Assembly: GCA_964564695.1 (NCBI GenBank)
Contig: CAZMCC010000072.1
Span: forward strand, 1-20,664
Length of the DNA: 20,664 nt
Reading direction: 5' to 3'
DNA from: CAZMCC01 sp964564695
GTDB lineage: Bacteria > Planctomycetota > Phycisphaerae > Phycisphaerales > UBA1924
Within the stretch, counting starts at the first letter, position 1; each line of letters starts with the position of its first letter. Positions 14,541 to 20,664 of the stretch are shown here, piece after piece. The position numbers and the translations under genes are program-made. The notes under the pieces are model-generated. The model worked only from the letters and a program-made list of their open reading frames with translations, was not told the origin of the DNA and did not search any database.

Positions 14541-16109
14541 TCACTTCTTCCTCTTCTTGAACTTGTCCTTAATGCTCGGCATCGCCGTCGAGCCCTTCGT
14601 GCGGAACCCCGGCATTCCGCCCGCTCCGGGCAGCATCGCGCCCATGCCGCCGCCGGCGCCGAGCTCCTTCACGGCCTTGACCTTGTCGGCCGCACTGAAG
14701 CCGCTCATGGTCTTGGCGAGCTTGTTCACGGTCTCGAACTGCTTGCACAGCTGCCCGACTTCGTCGACCTTCGTCCCGGCGCCCGCGGCGATGCGCTTGC
14801 GGCGCGGCACGCTCACGATGCTCGGGGTCGTCCGCTCCTGCCGGGTCATCGAATTCACCATCGCCTCGACGTGGTCGAGCTGCTTGTCGTCGATGTGGAT
14901 GTCCTTGAGCATCGACCCCACGCCGGGCAGCAGGCCCATGAGCTGCTTGAGCGGGCCCATCCGGCGAAGCGTTCGCAACTGCTTCAGGAAGTCGTCCATC
15001 GTCAGCTCGCCCTTGGCGAGCTTCGCGTTGATCTTCTCGGCGTCCTCGTCGCTCACCTGCTCGCGGGCACGCTCGACGAGGCTGACGACGTCGCCCATGC
15101 CCAGGATGCGCCCCGCCATCCGCTCGGCGTGGAACTCTTCGAGCGCGTCGAGCTTCTCGCCCACGCCCACGAACCGGATGTTCGCCCCGGTCACGTGCTT
15201 GACGCTGATCGCCGCGCCGCCGCGGGTGTCGGAGTCGAACTTGGTCAGGATGATCCCGTCGACCTCGAGCTTCTTGTGGAACGCCGCGGCACTCGTGAGG
15301 GCGTCCTGCCCGGTCATCGCGTCGACGACGAGGAAGATGTGGTGCGGCTGGAGCGCCTGGCGCACCTGGTGCAGCTCACCCATCAGCGCGTCGTTGACGT
15401 GCAGACGACCCGCGGTGTCGAGGATGAGCACATCCACGCCCTTCTTGCGGGCCTCCGCCAGGGCACGCTGGCACACCTGCACAGCCACACCCACGGCCTT
15501 GCCGTACTCGGCGCACTTGTCGGGCTCGCCGTAGAAGTGCACCTGCGCGCCGCCGGCCATTTCCTTCTGCACCTGCTCGGCGACGGTGTGGAGCTGCTCG
15601 ACCGCCGCGGGCCGCTGCAAGTCGGCCGCGGCCACCATCACGCTCCGCCCGCGCTTCTTCAGATACGCCGCGAGCTTGCCGCACGTGGTCGTCTTTCCCG
15701 AGCCCTGCAGGCCGCACATCATGATGACGGTCGGCCCGGGCGAGACCTGCATGATGAGGTCCTGCGACGGAGCGAAGGACGGCATCTTCATGCCCGGCGG
15801 CATCCCCATCGCCGCGGCGGACTGCGCGTCGGCGTCGGTGACCTCGCCCCCGAGCAGCTCGATGAGCCGGTCGTGGACGATGCCGATCATCTCCTGACCG
15901 GGCTGGAGGCTCTTGGTGACGTCCTTGCCCACGGCGTCGGCGAGCACGTCGTCGCAGAACTTCTTGACGACGTCGACGTGCACGTCGGCTTCGAGAAGGG
16001 CCGTGCGGACCTGACCCATCGCGTCGCGGACGTTGCCCTCGCTGATGGAGCCCTTGCCCGAGAGCGACCGGAGAACGCTGGAAAAGCCTTCGCTGAGGCG
16101 TTCGAACAT
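14541..16109 (-). CDS. ffh: Signal recognition particle protein Ffh (SRP54)
   Basis: Ffh binds signal sequences and SRP RNA and hands ribosomes to FtsY at the membrane. It has 522 residues. After the four-helix N domain there is an unusual Met/Pro-rich insertion before the G domain (about 90-126, including MGMPPGMKM). The G domain follows: GLQGSGKTT at 133-141, DTAGRLHVN and TKFDSDTRGG. The M domain contains the RNA-binding RRKRIAAGAG (canonical forms read GSRRKRIAxGSG). The C-terminal tail is rich in Gly and Met and ends in KKRKK. The start is ATG 16109 with GAGGG 6 nt upstream. Length exceeds the usual 450 or so by the insertion and tail. Its RNA partner is encoded in the same window at 6992-7126. 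Confidence 0.97.
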   Translation of the reverse strand: MFERLSEGFSSVLRSLSGKGSISEGNVRDAMGQVRTALLEADVHVDVVKKFCDDVLADAVGKDVTKSLQPGQEMIGIVHDRLIELLGGEVTDADAQSAAAMGMPPGMKMPSFAPSQDLIMQVSPGPTVIMMCGLQGSGKTTTCGKLAAYLKKRGRSVMVAAADLQRPAAVEQLHTVAEQVQKEMAGGAQVHFYGEPDKCAEYGKAVGVAVQVCQRALAEARKKGVDVLILDTAGRLHVNDALMGELHQVRQALQPHHIFLVVDAMTGQDALTSAAAFHKKLEVDGIILTKFDSDTRGGAAISVKHVTGANIRFVGVGEKLDALEEFHAERMAGRILGMGDVVSLVERAREQVSDEDAEKINAKLAKGELTMDDFLKQLRTLRRMGPLKQLMGLLPGVGSMLKDIHIDDKQLDHVEAMVNSMTRQERTTPSIVSVPRRKRIAAGAGTKVDEVGQLCKQFETVNKLAKTMSGFSAADKVKAVKELGAGGGMGAMLPGAGGMPGFRTKGSTAMPSIKDKFKKRKK

Positions 16110-16191
16110 GACAGACCCTCGGCCGGCGCCCTGAGAAAGGGGCGCTGGCGTGCACTGTTCAGATCAGGCGCTGTGACCGCAGCGAGGCGTC

Positions 16192-16197
16192 AGGATA
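16192..16197 (-). promoter_or_regulatory. Candidate -10 box (TATCCT) for ffh
   Basis: TATCCT on the minus strand, about 82 nt before the ffh start, lies just inside the gap after the family A element. The leader would contain a 6-bp hairpin GCGCCC/GGGCGC upstream of the GAGGG ribosome site. No -35 is visible. Confidence 0.35.
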
Positions 16198-16202
16198 GGC
16201 CT

Positions 16203-16283
16203 TGATCCGAGCCTCCCGCGCGAGCGGGAGGTGTTGGACGTCCCGCCCACAGGACCTCCCGCTCGCGCGGGAGGCTCGGATCA
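16203..16283. repeat. Family A hairpin element, copy 2
   Basis: A perfect 29-bp inverted repeat (16203-16231 and 16255-16283) with a 23-nt spacer has arms identical to those of copy 1 at 5234-5315. Its right end overlaps the last codon of mnmE: the TGA stop is the first three bases of the element read on the minus strand. It separates mnmE from ffh. Confidence 0.93.
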
Positions 16284-17636
16284 TTTGCCAATACAGAACG
16301 TCGCAAAGATCCGCCCGATCACGTCGTCGGGGGACATGCGGCCGGTGAGTTCGCCCAGGTGGTCGAGGGCGCCCCGGAGAGCACCGGCGGTGAGCTCGGG
16401 GCTGGTATCGCGCGCCAGCACGATCGCGTCGTCGAGGGCGGCGGTCGCGAGCGTCAGGGCCCGCCGGTGGCGCGGGAGCACGCCCACGCGGGCGGCCTCG
16501 GCGCCGGGGCCGCTCCAGGCGCTGTCGGCGATGGCCGCGCGGAGTTCGGCGAGGCCGCGGGCGTCGAGGGCGCAGACGTCGATGATGCCGGGGGCATGCG
16601 ATTCGGCCGAGCCCGCGCGGTCGATCTTCGTGCGGACGCGGATAACGCGAGACCCGGAGGCAACCGCGTCGAGCACGTCGAAACGACCCGTCGGGTCGCA
16701 CGCGACGATGACGTCGGCATCGGTGATCGCGTCCTTGGCGGCGCGCTGGGCGAGGACATCGGTGCCGCTTGCGGGGCTGACGGGCGCGTTGTCAAGCCCC
16801 GCGAGGTCGACGAGCGTCACGCCCAAAGGGCCACCGGGGCCCGAAAGGTCGAGCCGCTCACGCAGCGCATCGCGTGTGGTTCCCGGCGTGGCCGACACGG
16901 CCGCCCGCCTCCGCCCGAGCAGCGCGTTGAAGAGCGTGCTCTTGCCCGCGCTGGGGCGTCCGACGAGCACGCACACGGGCTCGCCGCTGCGGCGCAAGGC
17001 GGGAGCGCCGCCGAGCTCGCCCGCGATCGCGGCCCGCACGAGCGCGCAGCGGCGCACGAGCTCACCGGGCTCAATCGCGACGACGCCTTCCTGATCGGTG
17101 AAGTCGATCCCCGCTTCGACGAGCGCCAGCAGCGTCGCGGTCTCGTCCGCCCACGCGCGGTAGCGGCTGCCGGTGGCGCCGGTCATGAGCGCCCGGGCCG
17201 CGGCGTGCTCCTCGGCGCTTCGGGCCGCGATCGCCGCGGCCAGTCCCTCGGCCTCGTCGAGCCCGAGCCGCCCGTTCATGTACGCCCGCGCGGAGAACTC
17301 GCCGGGCGTGGCCGGGCGTGTTCCGGGGCCGCCGGCGTCGAGCAGCGCTTCGACGACGCGCGACAGCACATTCGGGTTGCCGACGGTCAGGATCTCGGCC
17401 GAGTCTTCACCGGTGAAACTCCGCGGCCCCGGCGCCACGAGCACCACCGCGGGAAGTGAGGCCGTCGCACTCAAGCGCATCCGCACCGCCCGCGCCCCGC
17501 GCTCCCACGCGAGCGGCGTCTCCAGCACCCGTTCGAGGCAATCGCGAACCCCCGGCCCGCTCACGCGCACGAGCCCGCGCGCGGACGACGTCCACCCCGA
17601 CGCCACCGCGACGATCGTGTCGAGCGAGCGTGCCAC
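16281..17636 (-). CDS. mnmE: tRNA uridine-5-carboxymethylaminomethyl GTPase MnmE
   Basis: MnmE with MnmG adds the carboxymethylaminomethyl group to U34 of certain tRNAs. The 451-residue protein has the N-terminal formyl-THF-binding domain (FTGEDSAEI, RPATPGEFSARAYMNGRLGL at about 107-126), the inserted G domain and the C-terminal CIGK (448-451), whose Cys is essential in relatives. G-domain motifs vary: GRPSAGKST (226-234; Ser for the usual Asn), TPGTTRD, DLAG for DTAG at 277-280, and TKID for NKxD at 336-339. The start is GTG 17636 with GGAG upstream. It lies 31 nt after yidC, the common yidC-mnmE order. The stop codon overlaps a family A repeat. Confidence 0.95.
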   Translation of the reverse strand: MARSLDTIVAVASGWTSSARGLVRVSGPGVRDCLERVLETPLAWERGARAVRMRLSATASLPAVVLVAPGPRSFTGEDSAEILTVGNPNVLSRVVEALLDAGGPGTRPATPGEFSARAYMNGRLGLDEAEGLAAAIAARSAEEHAAARALMTGATGSRYRAWADETATLLALVEAGIDFTDQEGVVAIEPGELVRRCALVRAAIAGELGGAPALRRSGEPVCVLVGRPSAGKSTLFNALLGRRRAAVSATPGTTRDALRERLDLSGPGGPLGVTLVDLAGLDNAPVSPASGTDVLAQRAAKDAITDADVIVACDPTGRFDVLDAVASGSRVIRVRTKIDRAGSAESHAPGIIDVCALDARGLAELRAAIADSAWSGPGAEAARVGVLPRHRRALTLATAALDDAIVLARDTSPELTAGALRGALDHLGELTGRMSPDDVIGRIFATFCIGK

Positions 17637-17667
17637 GCCGGGAATCTCCCCGAAAGCCGACCGCCGA

Positions 17668-20037
17668 TTACTTCTTGCCCCGCTGCTGCTTCTCGCGCTT
17701 GGCCGCCTCGGCCTTCATCTGCTCCATCAGCGCCCGCTGCTGCTCGACGCGCTCCGCCAGGCGTGCGAGGAAGCCCTGCTTGCGCGGGGCCCCCTTGGAT
17801 CCGGCCTTGCCGCCCCCACCGCCGCCCCCACCTCCACCACCCCCACCCGGACGCGTGGGCTTCTCCCACGGCTTGCGACCCTCGGCCGCCGCCTTGTCGT
17901 CCAGCGCCTTCACGTGCTTGCGGATGCGGTGGCTCTCGGCGATCGCGATGAGCGAGTTCGTGATGAAGTACAGGCTCAGCCCCGACGGCGCGTTGTACAT
18001 GAACACCGGGAAGCTGATCACCATGATCCACTTCGCGATCGCCTGCTGCTGGAGCTGCTCGGGCGTCATCGCGGCGCTCGGCGGCGGCGAGAGGTACTTC
18101 TGGTGGAAGAAGAACACCGCGCCCAGGATCAGCGGCAGAATGTTGAACGAGTCCACCGGTCCCATCAGCGTGCTGACAAACGGAATATGGAACGCACGCC
18201 CGAACCCGAACAGGTGGTCCGGTTCGGCCATGTCCGCCAGGAACAGCCAGTCCGGCGAGATCGACTGGAACAGGCCCCAGAACGCACCGGCGTGCCGGAA
18301 CTCAAAGGTGAAGTACAGCGTCGCCGAGAGCGCGATCCAGATCGGCATCTGCAGGAACGCCGGCACGCACCCGAGCAACCCGGAGTAGTTGACGTTCGAC
18401 TCCTTCATGAGCCGTGCCGTCTCCTCGCGGAGCTTGGTCTGGTCGCCCTTGTACTTCTCCTGGATCGCCTTCTGCTTGGGCGCCAGCTCCTGCATCTGCT
18501 TGGCGAACCGCTGGATGTTCACCTGCGACCACTTCGTCACCGGGTGCAGGATCGTGCGGATCGTCACCACGAGCAGGATGATCGCCACCGCCCAGTCCGC
18601 CACGATCCAGTGGATCGCCCCCAGGTACCAGCGGATCAGGTGCGCGATCGGCTGGAACGTGCAGAACGCGCACGGCCCGCCAAAGTTGTACACCACCAGC
18701 TTGCCCAGCCCCAGGAGCGCCGAACTCGGCTCGGGCTCGATGTACGACCCCGACGTCGGCCCGGCGTAAATGCCGAGGCTGAAGTCGGCCGGTGCGCCGG
18801 GCACGACCGTCTGCGGCTCGCTCGTGAGCACCAGCGCCATGACCGCCTGGAATTCCGTCCGCGGGGCCTCCTGGCCGTCGGTGATGCCCACGCGCTCGAC
18901 CGTCGACCACCCGAGCTTGCGGGTCATCGCGGGGTCGGGGGTCGCCGGCAGCGGGCGATGGACGGCGACCGAGAAATACCGGTTCGTCATCGCCGTCCAC
19001 GCGATCGTGAGGCCGTCGTCCTTGGTCGCGGTCGTCGGCCACAGCGCGAAGGGCTTCACGGCCTCGTCGGTCTTGTTCGCGCCGCGCATCGCCTGGACGT
19101 GCTCATACATCCCCGGGCGCGACGCGGGCGAGAGCACGGTGCTCTGCGCGGGGTCGGCCTGCGGGCTGAGCAGGTAGCCGAAGCGGACGCGCCGCTTGTC
19201 GCCGCCGTAGCGGACAATGCCCAACGGGAGGTCGGCCGGCCCGGTCTGGATCCACTGCGCGGTGAAGGGCTGCTGGGTGAGGTTCTCGACCTTCTGGTCG
19301 AGTCGCACGTCGTAGCGCTCGGGCGTGAGCGTCCACGTACGGCTCAGGCGGGCGATGGGCGCGCCCGACTCGTCCTCGATGATCGCCTCGAAGCTGCCCG
19401 GGGCCGTCTGGCGCCATACCGAGCCGCCGGCCCCCCCACCGACGAACGCGACGTTGATCGCCCTCCCGTCGATCCGCACCGCGTTGGCCGCGAACGGCAC
19501 GAGCTGCATGCTCGGGTTCGAGCGCGACCACTCGCGCCGCTGGAGCATCTCGTGGGCGCTCTTGGGATCAACGGTCTGGAAGTGGTTGGCGAGCTCGAGG
19601 GCCTCGAGGCCCGCGCCGATCGGGTTGAACTGAAGACGCATCCGCGTGGGCGTGCCGGGGTCGAGCGAGCCGAGGTCATCGAATTTCGAGGCCGCGTCCG
19701 GCCAGGGGCGGACTCGGAGAGTTCGGGCCGCGAGCGACGGGCCGGCAGCGGGCGGCGTAGTTGGCGCTGGGGGGGCCGCGGCGGCGCCGGCGTTGGAGTC
19801 GGTGGGTGCGGCCGCGGGGTTGGTGGGGGTCGCGGGTCCGGCCGGTGGCGTGGTCGGTGTGGCGCCGGGCGCGGGGGTCGTCGTCGGGGGAGTGGCACCG
19901 GGCGCCGGCTGCTGGTTCGCCCGCTGGTTTGAACCCGACTGCGAGTTCTTCAGCACGGCGAGCGCGATAAACACGCCTGCGCCCAGCAGCACCACCGGGA
20001 CCAGGAGCCTGACTACGGGGTTCTTCGCCAATGACAT
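17668..20037 (-). CDS. yidC: Membrane protein insertase YidC
   Basis: YidC inserts and folds inner-membrane proteins, alone or with Sec, and often receives substrates from SRP. The 789-residue protein has an N-terminal membrane segment (about 8-28), a Pro/Ala-rich linker, a large periplasmic domain (to about 430) and the conserved insertase core. The core contains the membrane arginine in TIRTILHPVTKWSQ, the coiled-coil cytoplasmic loop KQMQELAPKQKAIQEKY, LLGCVPAFLQMPIWIAL, and FNILPLILGAVFFFHQKYLSPP. The last 60 or so residues carry a run of 13 glycines and then a basic helix, a ribosome-binding type tail. The start is ATG 20037; no good Shine-Dalgarno. mnmE follows. The usual rpmH, rnpA and yidD are not upstream; instead a TIR fragment lies there. 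Confidence 0.95.
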   Translation of the reverse strand: MSLAKNPVVRLLVPVVLLGAGVFIALAVLKNSQSGSNQRANQQPAPGATPPTTTPAPGATPTTPPAGPATPTNPAAAPTDSNAGAAAAPPAPTTPPAAGPSLAARTLRVRPWPDAASKFDDLGSLDPGTPTRMRLQFNPIGAGLEALELANHFQTVDPKSAHEMLQRREWSRSNPSMQLVPFAANAVRIDGRAINVAFVGGGAGGSVWRQTAPGSFEAIIEDESGAPIARLSRTWTLTPERYDVRLDQKVENLTQQPFTAQWIQTGPADLPLGIVRYGGDKRRVRFGYLLSPQADPAQSTVLSPASRPGMYEHVQAMRGANKTDEAVKPFALWPTTATKDDGLTIAWTAMTNRYFSVAVHRPLPATPDPAMTRKLGWSTVERVGITDGQEAPRTEFQAVMALVLTSEPQTVVPGAPADFSLGIYAGPTSGSYIEPEPSSALLGLGKLVVYNFGGPCAFCTFQPIAHLIRWYLGAIHWIVADWAVAIILLVVTIRTILHPVTKWSQVNIQRFAKQMQELAPKQKAIQEKYKGDQTKLREETARLMKESNVNYSGLLGCVPAFLQMPIWIALSATLYFTFEFRHAGAFWGLFQSISPDWLFLADMAEPDHLFGFGRAFHIPFVSTLMGPVDSFNILPLILGAVFFFHQKYLSPPPSAAMTPEQLQQQAIAKWIMVISFPVFMYNAPSGLSLYFITNSLIAIAESHRIRKHVKALDDKAAAEGRKPWEKPTRPGGGGGGGGGGGGGKAGSKGAPRKQGFLARLAERVEQQRALMEQMKAEAAKREKQQRGKK

Positions 20038-20259
20038 GGTGCGTTGCTTCGCCGGCGCCTCGGGTGTGAATCGCCCCCAACCCTCTCACTCGACGCCCTA
20101 TCCCATACGCATGCCGAACGACCAAGGCGCGGTCGACGGGACAAACAGTACTCCTCGCCGCTGCGATATTCGCCTTGGAGGTGCTGATAGCGGCGACTCT
20201 TCCGTCTTTGGGCCAAGCCCGAGCAACCAAGGGCGGCTATCGGCAATGGGCAAATGGAC
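20038..20259. other. Gap between the TIR fragment and yidC
   Basis: This 222-nt stretch must carry the yidC promoter if yidC is not read from the TIR fragment. GC content is lower than in the rest of the window. Several short open frames cross it but none looks like protein. I found no convincing -10/-35 pair and no hairpin element. Confidence 0.4.
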
Positions 20260-20613
20260 TCAGCGCTTACCACCAAAAGCTGCAATCGCAAGTCCGCCGA
20301 GCGCAAGCCAGCCAAGAGCCTGTTTGTTGGCCTCAGCCTGCTGCCGCTGCCGCTCAGCTTCCCACACGGCACGCAGTTGGCCCTGTTGCTGCACCAGCAG
20401 ATTCCAATGGGCAGCAACAGCAGCTTGCACGCTTAGCACTGACCCAGCATCCTTTTCGTACGCTGCCAAGTACTTCACGCCGGCAAGAGATGGTGGCAGC
20501 TCAAGATTCGGGGTTAAATGAACCGGGAGTACCGCTCTTTTGCTGCCCCAAGCCGCCCCCACCTCGTCTCGAACCCACGCCGACTTGCTCGCCGCTTCAC
20601 TCCAAAGAAGCAC
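20260..20613 (-). pseudogene. TIR-domain protein, C-terminal half with membrane tail (broken or partial)
   Basis: The frame reads VVLLWSEAASKSAWVRDEVGAAW and then AVLPVHL, which matches the second half of bacterial TIR domains, including the W-V-R-D-E segment whose Glu aligns with the catalytic residue of TIR NADases. A charged, Gln-rich helix follows and then a hydrophobic C-terminus (ALGWLALGGLAIAAFGG) that could anchor it. The first half of the TIR fold is missing: an in-frame TAG lies at 20620-20622, and the 14 codons between it and the window edge do not resemble TIR. A GTG at 20613 would give 117 residues, too short for a working TIR. Lower GC suggests acquired DNA. It could also be an intact gene with a sequencing error at the stop. 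Confidence 0.6.
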
Positions 20614-20664
20614 TACTGACTACTGCAAATATGTCTGACACATTTCTGGCGCGAGGGCGCAGCG

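Noticed and set aside
14481..16205. Plus-strand open frame opposite ffh
   Set aside because: Antisense shadow; Ffh motifs are continuous on the minus strand.
17173..19932. Plus-strand open frame of about 919 codons opposite mnmE and yidC
   Set aside because: It spans two recognised genes on the other strand and its composition is mostly Arg, Leu, Asp and His. No domain recognised.
19676..20230. Minus-strand open frame running from the gap into yidC
   Set aside because: It overlaps the yidC N-terminus in another frame and has no protein-like features.
1..20664. tRNA or rRNA genes
   Set aside because: No tRNA T-loop/acceptor pattern or rRNA core sequence was noticed on either strand by eye; only the SRP RNA was found.

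Overview
The window reads as chromosomal DNA of a high-GC, Gram-negative-type bacterium, most likely a planctomycete of the Phycisphaerae type. This is inferred from overall protein character, a Kdo-synthesis gene, a HAF-repeat protein with a P-S-P-G sorting tail, and Gly/Pro-rich extensions on housekeeping proteins. I could not run a search to place it. Most genes are conserved housekeeping genes. The accessory signal lies in the short gaps between them and at the extreme right edge.

Layout, left to right: uvrA on the minus strand (start present, last part beyond base 1); a divergent gap; ilvE and kdsA as a plus-strand pair; then a minus-strand block ffs (SRP RNA) - dnaX - ybaB that reproduces the classical scr-dnaX-ybaB order, without recR. 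Next come a PIN/TRAM membrane protein (+), an EamA/DMT transporter (-), a HAF-repeat exported protein (+) and a coiled-coil lipoprotein (+). A minus-strand run yidC - mnmE - ffh - dinG fills the rest. The right end carries a fragment of a TIR-domain gene in visibly less GC-rich DNA.

Three observations stand out. (1) dnaX ends its zero frame at a stop directly after an in-frame A7 heptamer (A AAA AAA), and the -1 frame continues for 132 codons to a DnaX-like C-terminus. Here the long tau-like form would need the frameshift and the short gamma-like form is the default, the reverse of E. coli. (2) Five paired-hairpin elements of three families sit within about 20 nt downstream of a stop codon, usually only a few. 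Families A and B share a head (TGA..CGAGCC), 8-bp stems and a GCGA loop although their stem sequences differ. In family C the two arms differ only by changes that keep the hairpins paired. These look like REP/BIME-type elements acting at gene ends. (3) The SRP RNA has a non-GGAA apical loop and an unusually long terminal helix, and Ffh and YidC are encoded in the same window.

The genes work together as DNA replication and repair (dnaX, ybaB, uvrA, dinG), co-translational targeting and membrane insertion (ffs, ffh, yidC), tRNA modification (mnmE), amino-acid and Kdo metabolism (ilvE, kdsA), and envelope functions. Several genes have a -10-like hexamer 5-6 nt before the start codon and no Shine-Dalgarno, which suggests leaderless mRNAs. 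All functional calls rest on motifs read by eye.
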